From positions 1,589,863 to 1,653,862 of the forward strand of contig PCDI01000008.1 of the NCBI GenBank assembly GCA_002778195.1: a stretch of DNA of 64,000 nt, read 5' to 3'. Shown piece by piece: positions 21,801-34,942 of this stretch; within the stretch, counting starts at the first letter, position 1, and each line of letters starts with the position of its first letter. This DNA comes from Raffaelea ambrosiae (Eukaryota; Ascomycota; Sordariomycetes; Ophiostomatales; Ophiostomataceae). Below the pieces are notes generated by a model. It searched no databases, had not been told where the DNA came from, and was given only the letters and a program-made list of their open reading frames with translations. The position numbers and the translations under genes were made by a program.

Positions 21801-23016
21801 ATGCTTTTTAATAGTGACAATATAATAAAACTTCTAGGTATTAGTTAGTGCCGGCCAATCGATGTTGCTAGATATCTTATATATTGAGTGTATTTCCTTT
21901 GTGGCGCGAAACATATCCGGATCCGAGACTTGATAGCTATCCTAGTGGCAGGATTTAACAAGCACTCATAAAGAGACTGTACACTATGTACTTGTCGCGT
22001 TCCAACTTTAACTTGAAGAGATTACGTTGTACGGATGCGGATTCGCCCGTCACCCCCCCACCAAGGGGAAAAATAAAAATAAAAAACAGGACAATAAAAC
22101 TAGCGAGGAATTTGATAAAATGGGCAACCTGAGTACTGGTAAAACTTCAGACTTGATACTTGAATTATCATATTGGAGAGTCAGTGCGGGCAAGTATAGA
22201 GGTGAACAGAGAATCACGTCCAATGATCACTGCTTCTTTGGAGGCTGTGGAGGTTGCTGATTGTTTGTAGTGCCCCGAACTTGGTTTCGCAGTTCTTCAA
22301 TGAAGTGGCTCACAAAAGTTCGTTTAGTTGGATCCTCTTCAAACCGTTAGCCCTATTCTCAAACCAGAATTTCATAAAACGACGTACCAGTTGCTTGGCC
22401 TTGCCTCATTGGGCTGTTTGGGTCGCGACCAAAGCGGACGTCTTCAACATGACGATGGATACGTCGCACAAAATGATGAAACCGAGGGCTAGCAAGAAGC
22501 TGGCTAGGGGTTAGATTCTATTATCCACAAGCACAACGCATTATCAAAGGATCGTACTCTCTGAACTATCACATCCTGTTTCAAAATTAGAATAAATGAA
22601 TAAGAAAAAAGCAAGCAGGGCAAAAAGAGACAGCCAGTAGCATAGTTACATTACCTCCATAACAAGGATTGTTCTAACAAACAAGCCCCATGGTGCCATG
22701 GATGCTGTCGATGCAGATTATGTGGGGTTTCGTTGCCGTGTCTCCGATCCCCTGAGCTTCGCTAACGGTCAATTTCGCAGTGTCGTTATGATAAAGTGCC
22801 TGACGTGAACAGCATAGCACAAAGTTGAGCAGAAGTCTTGTACTGAGGGGAGAATGGCTTGTGGGTCTACTGTTGCGAGATGCTCATAACAAAGCATTAC
22901 CAAAGGGCGGTACCAGACGGCAGAATATGTGCATCAAGAGTACAGCTAACGGCTAGCAAATTTTGTTTCGTCCATGGATCAGCCAGTGACTGAAAGTCGC
23001 ATCACACCCCGCGTCC
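21801..23016. other. intergenic, no gene seen
   Basis: About 1.2 kb, AT-rich at first (21800-21990). Short open frames only. The last 200 bases should hold the MTF1 promoter. Confidence 0.4.
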
Positions 23017-24839
23017 ATGTTTACATTACGCAGGAGCCTACGGATAACCACACCACGCAGGGCGCAACTAGAATGCCGGCGTTTTGTGGCCCAGCTTGGC
23101 AAGAGTGCCTTGCAGACAACAACACTTTTGGCAGAAGAACTTAGCAACACTGGTTTATGGAGCTATGGTCGATGGGCAAAGAAAGGATCTAAGCGCCCAA
23201 AAGGAGACAAAAACAGAGTGAACATTATCAGCTCGAAACTCTGTGGTAAGTTCTACGAGAGCCGGGTCGGAGGAGAGCCTTGCCAATACTGATTTTTTCG
23301 TTCTTAGACGATGTCATCGAATATATGAAGCCTTCTTTGCAACGACATATTGGTTGTGACATTCTTGACATCTACCCAGGTGCAGGACTATGGAGCAGCA
23401 AACTGCATGATGTCCTCCAACCCCGATCACATATCCTCCTCGAGCCTGACGATTCGGTGTATGGACCATTTTTGCAGCGTCTTATCGAGAGGCCAAATAC
23501 TACGCTTGTACCGAAATCTGGTATCATATGGCGAGACCTCAACAGTGTCTTAGATCGCGATTTTCTCCCACACCAGAAGGAAACCGCGGCTTCAAACGCA
23601 CCTCAACGGAATGACACCCTGCTTGTTTCGGCAAATCTCGCTTTCCACCCGAAGAGAAGGTTCGCGATGTTCGAGTCAGTGACGCAGCTTGTACTGTATC
23701 AATTTATCGCCAGTATAAGGGCTTCGTCTCTGTTCAACAAGTATGGGTTAATCCGAATGCTTGTCTGGGTGGAGACAAGTGACAAAAATGGGCTTATTGC
23801 GCGTTCATGTCAGCGAAGGCGCCGCCTCACAATCGAAGCGGAGCTTTCTACCGAGAGCATCACGGAGATTGCTGGTCCGTCCGAATACTCGCAATGGTTT
23901 GTTCGCGATCGCGGAATCGACATGGCTAGCCATCGACAGGCTCTAAAACGGATGGAAAATTCCGGTGTTGAGATGCCTGCGCACAGGCAGGCGGAAGATG
24001 TTAGAGAGGCAATGTCACACAATGATATGAATCAACCTATTCGGCCTGCTGTCTACGATAGACCATGGAGGGACGAGTATGCGCAGCTTGAGAAACAGTT
24101 CGAAGCTGGGAAGTTCACAAAGAAAAGCACCGATTATGCCCGTCTATTGCAGCTTCGATATCGGGAAACTCGAGAAGCCAAAGTCGCCGACAATATCCAC
24201 AAGATTTTGGAAAAGAGAGATGAGCTTGCTGCTGACTACGAGTCTGGAGTTGTTGTGACAGAAGACAGGGAGAAGGATTGGAATGGCCTGGTGGATGCTT
24301 TGCCTTTGAACAGCAGGAAGGAATTCTTCCTCCATCGGGACAACTTGCAGCTGTTTTACCAAGACCCCCCAGTACTTTCTTGGGACCGACGGGAGCTTGA
24401 ACCTCTGCTGGTTGAAGACACAGAATTTTTCCCGAATGCGCCCTGTTCACTTCTGGATATCCAGCCGAAAGCAATGAGTCCACTTTTGCGCGCTATGGGA
24501 CCAGGCACAAGCAGGTCAGGGGATATGTTTGAATTAATCCTCCGAAGCATGATGGCCATGGGCAGCGATCCGGTCAGCAAGTCTATCGAAACTGTGTGGC
24601 CAGGTGCTGCCGATGGTGTTCTCCCTAATTGCCCAAGTCTGGCAGATCGGGGCAAAGGCGGTATGCCAGTAGGTGGTTACGCAGAGCTCTCAGCCCGTTC
24701 CTTGAACCAAAAGCAGTGGCTTGAGATTTTGGACGCATGGATGAAATGGCCTTTTCATCCGTCTCTCTCTCAGCTCGTAGCAAGGATAACCGAGGAAGGC
24801 GAATCTGACACAGAGGACGACCTTGTGCACTTTGACTGA
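23017..24839 (+). CDS. mtf1: mitochondrial transcription factor 1 (mtTFB, rRNA dimethylase-like)
   Basis: Specificity factor for mitochondrial RNA polymerase, derived from rRNA adenine dimethyltransferases. Exon 1 is 23017-23245, exon 2 is 23308-24839; 586 residues. The N-terminus (MFTLRRSLRITTPRRAQLE) is a basic presequence without acidic residues for about 18 positions. The join KLC-DDVIEYMKPSL leads into the Rossmann motif DILDIYPGAGLWS (about residues 94-106), then HILLEPDDSVYGPFL, LLVSANLAFHP, a KYGLIRMLVWVETSD strand and a C-terminal LDAWMKWPFHPSLSQL, the same order as in yeast Mtf1. The insert between about residues 310 and 420 is long and helical. Intron: GTAAGT to CTTAG. Confidence 0.88.
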
Positions 24840-25475
24840 TGTATAAATATTGATGTATGGATAAAATATAAAAACATTCTATACCTGCAATTTACAGCTT
24901 CGCCTCCCCAGCCCACATATCGTATTCGCTGAAACACGGTCTTTCCGGCAGACACACAGGTAAGGTCCCACACGATACAATTATTTCACTGGGAAATCGC
25001 TAACTAACTGTCTCATCCCTAAATTTGGTGCCTGCAACGTGCATAGTAGTACCAGCGATAACCTAATTATGGAGGTGGCATTTCTGTTGGTGGATGATCG
25101 GCTGCAAGGAGCGCATTCGAAACAGTCAATAACCGGTTTCTGGAAAAGTAAATAAGCACGCATCCAATTCACCCATTTATGCAAAATGTTGAGACTTGAT
25201 GCTAACTCTTCCTGTTAAAGGTTTAATCGGTTCCGTTATTCTTCTTGCCAAGACAAGTAACCTGTAAACAAGCTTTAGCAGACAACATCAATTCTGGTCT
25301 TCGACACGTCATAGCTAAACTGAACTACTTTTGTCTGTCTCACTGTTTCGGTACTTACATCCACAGTGGCCGTATTATCTGCGAAATAAGCCCACGTCTT
25401 GGAAGAGCGTGCGGCCCACCAAATCCGGATCTCTGAACTGCGAGTCTGGCAGAAGCGGCGCCTATCACCATCAGT
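24840..25475. other. intergenic, no gene seen
   Basis: About 640 bases between MTF1 and the glycosyltransferase gene. No coding match; AT-rich near 24840-24890. It should hold the glycosyltransferase promoter. Confidence 0.4.
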
Positions 25476-27547
25476 ATGCTTTCACAGAGCCTCGTTTTTC
25501 ACAGGCCACCGGCGGTCTTTCGCTACATCGGATCCACAATCCTGGCCATTGTGTTGATTTACTATTTCTCCGCGCCGCAGAGGGTGAGGTCAAGAGTCAC
25601 GATAGAATACAGAGAGCATATTCGCCAAAGACCACATCGGTGGTACCAAGGAGTATGGTGGTCACCACGCATCCTATCCAATCCTGGCAACGTGTCCGGG
25701 CACGATCAAGCACACCATCTGGCCAAAGGCATTCCGCAAAATACCAAGCCGCATATATCTTTATCAACACAACAAGGGCCGTTGAACCCTTTACCAGTTG
25801 GTGCGCATCCTATTGATGATCTCATGGCGAGGGCAGAGACGAGTTTTCGAGAGACTCTTAGCAGACAGTCACAGTCTGTAGCTGAAGCTGCTAGGGCCTA
25901 CCGACAGCGTCGTGCTAGGCACCCGCCGCCTGGGTTTGACAAATGGTACCAATTTGCGAGTGAAAAGAATGCAATCCTTGTTGAGGACTTCTGGGACCAG
26001 ATATACGACGATTTAAACCCGTTCTGGGCACTTCCCGCAATGCAAATCAGACAAGATGCCTGGGATTTCGAGATGACCATCAATATCCGCGGAGGGAAAG
26101 CAACTGCAGGAAGCAACTGGTTCTGGACCCAAATATGGCTAGACATGATCCAGTCAGTCGCACATCTTCTACCGGATATGGACATTGCTTTGAATGCGAT
26201 GGATGAGCCGCGTTTGGTTGTACCTTGGGAAATGGTGAAGAACTACATGGAGGAAGCGACGCGATCAGTGCATATGGCCAAACCAGAGGATGTTATTGGG
26301 AACTTTGAACGCCTTCCCATGCCACAGCAATGGGAAGAGGGTCGAAGACAGCAGAGCCAACAAGTGAAGACTACACACAAGGCTTGGGAAACAAGCGGTA
26401 ATACCGACACCCCTCCCCATGCACACAAAGGCAGTCATTGACTTATTGCTGAAATTTACCAGCGCCATACTGGAACATCGTTCGCCGGGGCTGCTCGCCC
26501 ACGTCCCAAGCACACCAGACAGAAGCGCCGACACATCTTGACCACGCACCATACATATCTAGCGCAGCCAATTTGGGTCACATGTACCGTGGGTTCGTCG
26601 CCAACGATTCTCTGTCCCGAGATATTTGCCATCAGCCCGACCTCCGTGGCCTGCAAGGCATCTTTATCGAGCCGTTGTCAATCTCCTCGACGAAGTCGCT
26701 TTTCCCCATGTTCGGCGGCAGCAAGTTGTCGGTAAACAATGAGATTCTGCTTCCAGCACCGATGTACTGGAGCGACGACGAGCGCTTCTCTGCGGCTGGC
26801 GAGAAAGGCAGTGATTGGGCGGAAAAGGAAGACCGGGCTGTTTGGCGCGGCGTTGCTTCTGGTGGGCGCAACAGAGATTCGAATTGGCGAGGTTTTCAGC
26901 GTCACCGCTTCGTTGCCATGAACAATGGCTCCCAGCTGTCCCGAACAGAAGGTGTCCCCGAGAATTTTGCCCCACCAGGGGCTAGTTACCGGCTAGGAGC
27001 GCAGAGTGACGGCCGCCTTGGTGTCTGGGTGGAGAGTTGGTCCGACTGCTGTTTTGTCGACCTTATGTGCTCCGAGGAAGCCGAGCATGGTCGCTGTCCA
27101 TACACCGACGCGCACTTTTCAGTTGGGAAGGGTCTGCCCCTGAAGGAACAGTTCAACAATAAATACCTGCCTGATGTTGACGGTAATAGCTTCAGTGGGC
27201 GATACCTCGCCTTTCTGCGAAGCTCAAGCCTGCCGATCAAGGCGACCATATGGCGCGAATGGCATGACAGCCGGCTGATGGCGTGGAAACACTATGTCCC
27301 TATGGACAACAGATACGGCGACTGGTTCGGAATCATGGAGTATTTTCTCGGTTACGGCGATTCTATTCCAGGCCACGACGCAGCTGCCGAGAAGATTGCA
27401 ACTGAAGGGAAAGAATGGGCCGAGAAGGTGTTGAGGAAAGAAGACATGCAGGTGTATACACTGAGACTTCTCCTTGAATATGCGCGTGTGTCTGACGAGA
27501 GGCGTGAGCACATGGGCTGGGTTGGGGACCTGCTGCCAACAAAATAG
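25476..27547 (+). CDS. CAP10/GT90-family glycosyltransferase, type II membrane protein
   Basis: Predicted Golgi glycosyltransferase of the CAP10-like (GT90) family, which in fungi includes xylosyltransferases of cell-surface glycans. Exon 1 is 25476-26397, exon 2 is 26463-27547; 668 residues. One membrane segment lies near residues 16-31 (YIGSTILAIVLIYYF) after a short basic N-terminus. After a stem come PPPGFDKWYQFASEKN and DFWDQIYDDLNPFWALPA. Across the intron: APYWNIVRRGCSP, GFVANDSLSRDICHQPDLRG, KEDRAVWRGVASGGR, SDCCFVDLMCSEEAEHGRC, then FSGRYLAFLRSSSLPIKATI and HYVPMDNRYGDWFGIMEYF, which are family hallmarks. Donor GTAATA is not ideal, but the acceptor and frame agree. Acceptor sugar unknown. 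Confidence 0.88.
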
Positions 27548-28521
27548 ACGTAAACCGGCGACATGGCGGCAAGAGTCCCCTTGTTGATTGCCAAGGGCTT
27601 TATTTAATGGTTATCAAATAGGGCGATAACTAGTCAGTACGGGTAATACATTGTACGCATTAAGAATACTTCAGATTTTTTTTTAAAAAATCCGAAAACC
27701 GCCCCTCCAAGGCCTTATCGACCAGCCACCTAATTAAGACTAGTTTTGTGCCCCAGCCACCGCAGCTCATACAACGACGTGATTGGACAACAAGGCCCAG
27801 CCCCCCAATACAAACAGTGAAGATGACTTGCGGGATGAACCGCGGTTGGCATATTTTGAAGCTTCTTCTTGGCTGTTGGGTTGCTTTGCTCACATTTCAC
27901 ACTGCGCAACCTCCCGACAGTCTTTGAGAATGGCAAGCGAAAACGTACATTCTGTACCATCATCACCCTCATCGACATCCGACGATTTGAACCACGAACA
28001 CCTGACTGAGCAGCTTCTTCCAGGTCTTGTAAGGCGCCAACGCATCAGGACCTAACTAACAGACTCAACCAAGGACAACACTGGCGTTCCAGCACATTGC
28101 GCCCGAGATTTAAACACTACCATCTTCCATCATCCGGTTGGAAACATCACGTTTTAGTAACAAGATAAAGAAACGTACAACAAAGGGACAAAACAAAGCA
28201 AAGGGCATTTTGACCATTTCGAGGGCAAAAGCGATCCACCGCGCGCCTTCTTCAGACAAGTCCGGCCAGTCCCACCATCCTCATTTGGTCCACGCTGACA
28301 AGCAGAAACTGCTCTAGGCAGACGTGTGAGAAAACCAGGACCTCGGCTGCGCAACTGAGGGAACCGCACTGCCTCGAGAGCGCGTAGCTGCAGACTTCGA
28401 GCCGGTGTCAGGAGATCGTTTCGAAACCCTTTTTGCCCACTTGCTCTTTGGGACGTCATCGTTCGACATCAGCGAGCAATACACGAAAGCAACGGCCAAC
28501 CAGGAAATACTTTCTAGCACC
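27548..28521. other. intergenic with one small open frame
   Basis: About 970 bases. An ATG at 27930 opens 41 codons (MASENVHSVPSSPSSTSDD) ending at 28055, Ser-rich and of unknown origin; it may be an upstream open frame of the next gene or chance. A T-run/A-run (27676-27690) lies downstream of the glycosyltransferase gene. Confidence 0.35.
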
Positions 28522-29211
28522 ATGGCGTCCGCATCCACATTGAGCGGTTCGGTTGTGCTGGAGCGATTTGAGCGTGTCCACAAATATCGATGGCCAGCTG
28601 TCCAGCTCAATGTCTGGATGCTGATAATGCTGATTTCGGCTTGCGCAATAATTGGCATATTTGCTACCTTCGTTCAGACCCAGCAGCAGCTTCTTCTCAA
28701 CATACCATGGTCAGTTTGTCGATGACATGGACGCCGGAAATACCCCATACTGATTTGCCTTTGACGCGGAATAGGTACTTCCCGTACTTTATCACGGTGG
28801 CCTCGTTGGCTATTGTCTTCATAGGCATACTTCTTTTCCTCATATTCCAGAGGCGTTTGCTCCCATCAATTGTTATTATTGGGGGGTTTCTCATCTTCGT
28901 GCTGTGGCTAGTCGGCCTTATTGTTATGTCGATTGAGCTGTGGGGCCCGACGGGCAGTGTCAGTTCGAATTGCAATCTTGCCGTTTTCAGTCAGAATCCG
29001 ACTGGACAGTCCCAGGCTACATTAGCATGGATGGAACAGAAGAGCATATGTGAGTCAGCTGAAACGATGTCGAGGGGGATGGTGAGCAATCAACTAACCC
29101 GCTTGCACAGGTCAATCGTGGCAAGCAGCATTCGCCTTCGCGCTTATCGGCGCCGTCTTTCTTTTGTGGATTATGGTCATGGCCTATCAGGTCTTTGCCG
29201 GAGACAGCTAG
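28522..29211 (+). CDS. conserved four-helix fungal membrane protein
   Basis: Function unknown. Three exons: 28522-28709, 28775-29049 and 29111-29211; 187 residues. The cytosolic-looking N-terminus (MASASTLSGSVVLERFE) precedes four hydrophobic helices: LNVWMLIMLISACAIIGIF, FITVASLAIVFIGILLFLIF, SIVIIGGFLIFVLWLVGLIV and AFALIGAVFLLWIMVMAYQV. The loop between helices 3 and 4 has ELWGPTGSVSSNCNLAVF and two cysteines (SNCN and SIC at the second splice) that could pair. The layout resembles MARVEL-like tetraspan proteins, but no signature proves this. Introns start GTCAGT and GTGAGT and close in frame. Confidence 0.75.
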
Positions 29212-29505
29212 GGGTGTTTGCCAGCATTTGGCCATTTGACGACTGCATTGCAGTGTTCAAAAAACCATCGTATCCACACTACTCGGTAGATTGGCATACC
29301 GTACTTCATGATTGGCGTAGGACGCAAATTAGGATGTTACTGCGAGACATGGGTCACAAGTACTGTGATGCAGTTCGTGTAGTTGATGATTTAGATCAAA
29401 TTTCTTTCATACACTATTTACTAAGTCGATGAAACCGCGCCTCTTCAGAGGAAAAAGAAAACGAGACTGAAGGTGCCACCCCGCATGACCATGGAGATAT
29501 TGGAT

Positions 29506-29799
29506 CTAGTTGGAATACTTGGAATCAACTTGTTTTCTGATTGAGAAAATAGAAATTAGTCAACAAAATTGTAAGAGTCACAAACGCAAGCTGGTTTGGA
29601 TGGTTACATACCCGGTAAGCTTCTCAAAGGCGGTACGAGCACCGTCAGTGATCTTCTCGCTGGTCTGGCGGTCAAATGTATGGCCCGACTTCTTTGCAAT
29701 AAAGTCGAACGCCTTATCACCATAGTCTTCCTTCTCGCCGCCCTGCTGTTGGCTCTGCTGGCCTTGCTGCTGCTGCTGCTTCTGGTCGGACGAGTCCAT
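29506..29799 (-). CDS. small conserved Gln-rich fungal protein
   Basis: 72 residues from two exons, 29799-29612 and 29536-29506. The N-terminus is Gln-rich (MDSSDQKQQQQQGQQ), the rest is charged and helical: DYGDKAFDFIAKKSGHTF, then TSEKITDGARTAFEKLTG and, after the intron (GTATGT to ATCAG), GKQVDSKYSN. The lysine-rich FEKLTG end followed by such a tail recurs in small filamentous-fungal proteins of unknown role. No signal peptide or membrane segment. Divergent from the ApsB-like gene, 672 bases away. Confidence 0.65.
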
Positions 29800-30471
29800 T
29801 GTGGCTGAATCAAACGTGATCTTGTTGGGATTGGTAAGAGGGATTTGTTTGGAGCCGATAGAAATTTGCAAATTGAAATCTATTTAATATCTGGGAGCAT
29901 CGCGGAGGGAGCGTGCGGCTTTTGTACTCTAGGTTCGAACATGTCTTGCGGGGCTTTTCGGCATGCATCTGCCCATCCCTTTGCTTTGGATCATGACGTA
30001 GACTGCGTTTCTGAAAGAGACCATCTAATACCCGCTAGCGAGAGGAAGAGGCTTGGCAAGTGACGTAGACAGTCTTTGGTCGACGCCTTACATATAAGGC
30101 ATAAAGCGTGACTAAAGTTTGACAGAAACCAAGAACTCAAGGCCATAGACGTATTCTGGGTCTCCATAAGTGCAGTGCAAGGAACACGTGTGCTGCTGTA
30201 GCAACGGAAACCTGTTGCCCATTTGTGGTTAGTGATTGCCCCACTAGGACAGGTGAGGCTCGAGCGCGCAGCCCCTGCAGCAAAAGTGCATCTCGCTTTT
30301 GTTATCTGGCGTAGAATGCGTAGCGAGGAACAGGAGAGATTGTATCCCGTGTCTCACCGCCGACAGCGACGACAAGGACTGAGGAGGCCCACGACATCAA
30401 TTTTCGATTACACTTGTCCTCCCAGACCTCTAACGGCTGCACTTGGCCACCTCCATTGGCTTAGCACTCCT
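29800..30471. promoter_or_regulatory. divergent intergenic region small protein / ApsB-like gene
   Basis: About 670 bases between divergent starts. The frame of the ApsB-like gene is open upstream to about 30223 but has no earlier well-placed ATG that I prefer. No additional gene seen. Confidence 0.4.
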
Positions 30472-33400
30472 ATGGGCGACGATAACTCACCGCCGGGCAC
30501 CTCCCACGATGCGCCGAGTTATGACAACGACATCCAAGACGCAGTTATGGCTTCTTCCTCCAACTCAAGCCATAGAAGCAGCGATGGTGTTTCTGAAGCC
30601 CAACCTATGGCAACAGACTCACTAGAGGAGACGCATCTGCATGCCACTGGGCAGAATGACACTGCCTCCCCCCAAGAGCCTAGCATTGATGCCGACAAAA
30701 CAACAGAAATCCGAATGGATCAGGTTCTGCATGATCCTTTACCAGAGGTTGAATCCAGCTTTGTCGCTCCTCTTTCGCCGCTCCCCACTCTTTCCCGTAC
30801 CGGAATAGATGATGCCTCTGCTCTCGAATCGCCAGAGAAAACATCTGTGACGGCGCAAGCGCAAGCACATCGATCGTTGCATATCAAACCCAACGAAAAC
30901 GTTGCGCCAACAGCATCCGATGACGACGTTGACTTGTCTCTTGAAGGTGCATCTTCCGTGAGGATAAAAAACATCTCCCCCGTACAACCCCCAGCACCCC
31001 GGCATTTGCCAGACCATGGACTGGCCAACTCGGCCCATGCGCCAGAGGCACGAACCGCAGACGATACTCGACTGTCGCCAAACTCTGCTGAACCTGCGCT
31101 ACAGGAAAAGCCAAGTTCCAGTATTCAAATATATCCGCAAATAGAAGTAGAAGCGACAGATGAAAGCGTTGGCTTGAGGTATGGGAAACGCCCAAGATTT
31201 CTCAAAAGCCGCGCAGCAAGCCAAAGATCTTCCGCATCATCGTTTCTCTCCAACCCGACTTCACACGATGATATGGATAGCGACGTCACTGTCGGCTTGG
31301 GAACGGACTACGCGCTTCAGTCCGGCGGGGCTACCCCAGCCCTGGATAAGGGCCGCACTCTCGAAACTAGACTCCAACACTCCAAAGTTTCTGCAGGTAT
31401 GAATACCTACGGTATGATAGATTTTATCGGGTAACTGGGAGATATGAAACTTTACAACTGACGCAGCGCATGGCCTAGACCCCACAAACAGCGGCGATGA
31501 GTCTTTGCGGACGCCGAAAGCGAAGCCCCCCTTGGCACCTCCGACAGATACAGTTCTTGCAAGACGCGTTATGGACATCCAGGTTCCTGATTATCTCGCC
31601 AAAGAATACAAGTCCAAGGGCGGTCTGCGAACCCCCAGGAAGCCGGTTGATTTGGGGCTCGGGCCCTCACAGCATTCTGGCAGAAGCATGACGCTGAAAG
31701 AACAGAGCAGCACAATCGAGCGACTTTCAAAGGAAAACTTTGACTTGAAGCTGAAGGTCATGTTCCTAAGTGACCGTCTAGATAAGCTATCAGAGGAAGG
31801 CGTGAAAGAAATGATACAGGAGAACGTTGATTTCAGGACTAGCATAGCTATTCTGCAGAGGGACAACAAAGCTCTTCGCCGCCGAGTCAAAGAATTGGAG
31901 AAAAAGGTCAGGGATGATGATGAACGGCCTGGCACATCACGAAGTACGACTTCTTCAAATGGCCACATTCTGGACGGATTTGACGCAGACTATCAAGACA
32001 GAGAAGATGAGTTAGTCTATCTACGAGACCGTGTTAAGGAGTGCACCTCGACGATCGACCGACTTCACCAAGACATCCTGTCGAAGGAATCCGAGAAAAG
32101 GCAGATGGCTGACCTCGTCAAGTCACTACAATCACTTGGCGAGAAGAATTCCGGTCAGAGCCTAGGCCGTCAAGAAGAGGAGGATGTCTGGAAAGATCTT
32201 CTTGAGCAAGAAACTGCACGACGCGAACAAGCCGATGAAGATAACCGGAAGCTCCGAGATGAGATATTTCGCATGAAACAGGAGTTGCACAACGGCGGAA
32301 ATCCTGCCAGCGGCGGCAGCCTCCACCATACAACAAATATCTACAATATTACGAAGAAGCCTACGGATGGGTCCCCGACCCATGCATTGTCGTCATTTTC
32401 AGGGACCGATACGGGACCAATCAACAGCACCACAAGTGGGTCGAATACCCTACTCGAAGAACTCCGTCGCGAGGGCGAGCAACTGAGGCACGAAAATGCG
32501 GAGCTCCGGAAAGAAGTCGGCGCACAAACGTCAATGCTCACATCCAGGAACAAGGAAAAGGAACGTCTGTACCAGGAAATTGAGGACCTCAAGATGGCAC
32601 AGCGAAGAGGCGGCCCCGCCCCATCGACGATTGATAGCATCCTGGACCGGTCTGCCTCCCAAATTGGCGCACATGAACGATCGGCATCGCGGGCCAGTGG
32701 CGGCACACGAGCTCTCACAGTTGTCGATGACCAAGAACGAGAGGATCTCGAGAACAAAAATGCCACCCTGCGCGACAAATATAATGAGCTGAAGTTGGAA
32801 AATCAAACGCTCATGCAGGAGCTCGACACCGTATTGCAGCAAAAGCACGAATCGGAAGAGGTAGCGCTCGGGGTGCAGAAGGATTACGAAGGTGCCATGG
32901 CCGACTTGATGGCTATGCAAGCTGAGCGTGATGATTTGATTTCCGAACTGAACGAGCTGGATCACAAGCACACTTCCTTGCAAAGTCAATTCGAAGATCT
33001 ACGGGCAGAAGCACAGGATGCGATTGATGGTTACGAGGAAGAAGCAGATGTTCGAGATGCAGAGGCTCAAAGGTTGCAGACTGAACTGAACGAACGATCG
33101 GAAAGCTTTAATTCGCTCCAGGATGAAATGCGAAAGCTGAGTGAAGCGCTTTTCGGTCTTGAAGACGAGACTGAAAAGAAGGTTCGACGCATTCAGCAGC
33201 TTGAAACTGAATTGGGCGACACAAACAAAGAACTGGAGGATCTGGAGGCAAAATTAGTCGAATCGAACGAAAAAGCCCAGCGACTTCTTGTGCAGCAGGA
33301 GAACAGCCAAGGGGAAATAGCATTTTTGCGCGAAGAGCAGGAAAGTGACAAGATAGCGATCAGCCGACTGGAAGTAAGCGTCACCAAAGCTGAAGATCTT

Positions 33401-34942
33401 GTACGGGAAGAACAGGAACGCGTTCGACAGTTGCAGGCACAAATTGTCACGGAACGTGAACGGAGCGAGAGCATTGCAACTAAGGATAAGAAAGAAATGC
33501 AGCACTTCGTCAACGAACTCAGCCGGGAGGCGTCTTCCGCTAAAGAAGAAGCAAGAAAACTTAGAAAGAGCTTGACGTCTCGTGAGGTGGAGGCCACGGA
33601 ATGGAAAGAACGGCTCATGGAGCTGGAAAACAACCTGAGAGAAGCACTCGGCGATCTGAGTGGCACTCGTTCCAGCTTGCTGAAAGTTAGTGAACCCCCC
33701 GTTCCCTCGCTCACACCCCCCAAATATATTTGGCTTTTGTTCGATGAGTCTAACTGTACTGTCTAGTCAATTGCGAAACTGCAACGAGAACTGGAAAATA
33801 CGGTTCGGGAGCTGGACACGACAAAGGCGTCTCTCGCGGAGAAAGACCGCATAATCAAGCAGCGCGATGCACTGTTAGAATCGCACGGTCTCGAAGCCCG
33901 CAAAATTGCTGATGCTCTCGAGAAAGAGAGAATCGCCCACCGAAACACGAAGCACCAATTTGACACATTTCAAAAGACTCACCAGCATGTTTCACGAACG
34001 GTGGCGACTCAAGATGCAAGGATTGTTGAGTTGGAGACTTCGAAATCACAGGACAAGAAGCGTCTTACACAATTGGAAGCCACTTTCAAGGATCAACTGA
34101 ATGAGCGAAACAATCTCCTTCTTATTCTGTGGACAAGGTTGTCAAGTCTTTGTGGCACTGATTGGGCTCACGACAACAGCCTTATAAACGGCCGGGCGCT
34201 GCCGAGCCTTGAAGCCGTTGCCACCATGCTACCAGGGTTTAGCAGAAACCTCATGGCTGCCATCAAGCATATCGAGTCTATCATCGGGAGTTTCGAAGGT
34301 CGTATCAAAGGCGTCGAGAAAGATCTGTGGAGAGAGTATCAAAATTTGGAGAATGGGCTGGAAGCCCGTGTCAAGAAGCTGGACCGCCTTGAGGCCATTG
34401 TGCGAAATGGACTTGCCACGGGAACGTTCAGCAGCACCGAGTTGCAAAACAGGCTCCTCAGAATGGAAGAAGCATATCGCCAATTGAAGGTGGAGAACAC
34501 GACTTTGCGGACGGCAAACGAAGTACGCTCTCGATCTGCGTATGCTTCTGGGGATAGTGCGAGTAATGTCGACCATTCGGTTGTTGGCGGATCACCGTCG
34601 CCGTCCATTCCCACGGGACCTCGTGACCACAACAGGACCGGGGGTCTGCGGCCAAAAACTGGCAACCGAACCACTGCATCTAGACCAAATACATCACGGT
34701 CGACAAGTGCGGGCGAGCTCACCTTGAGCGAATCTCCTGACTTGGTGTCTATAGATAGCAACAGCAGCGACCCTCGTTGGATATTGCGACTACGGGATCT
34801 TGAAAACAAACTGAAGCTGGAGAGAGAGGGTCGCACGATGGATCGAAATGAAGCATCACGCCGACTACGTGAACAGGAGGCAGAAATTAATCGCCGAAGC
34901 GAGAAAGACAGAAGGACGGCAAGAGACGAGACAGCTCATTGA
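30472..34942 (+). CDS. apsB: ApsB/Mto1-like centrosomin (CM1) coiled-coil protein
   Basis: Microtubule-organising-centre protein that recruits gamma-tubulin complexes to spindle pole bodies and septal or cytoplasmic sites. Three exons: 30472-31396, 31467-33685 and 33767-34942, 1439 residues, all phases consistent. The N-terminal 370 residues are disordered and acidic/Ser-rich. The CM1 (Cnn_1N) motif lies at about residues 383-455: LKEQSSTIERLSKENFDLKL and VMFLSDRLDKLSEEGVKEMI. Long heptad coiled coils follow to about residue 1270. The C-terminus has RWILRLRDLENKLKLEREGR, like the localisation region of Mto1/ApsB proteins. Intron 2 begins GTTAGT and ends CTAG with branch CTAAC at 33751. The ATG at 30472 is chosen as the first well-placed one; the frame is open further upstream. 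Confidence 0.88.

Noticed and set aside
27930..28055. 41-codon Ser-rich open frame as a gene
   Set aside because: Too short, no recognisable homology and no supporting splice signals; mentioned only as a possible upstream open frame.
29920..29945. GGTTCGAA word as a tRNA T-arm
   Set aside because: No acceptor stem, anticodon arm or D-arm can be paired around it.
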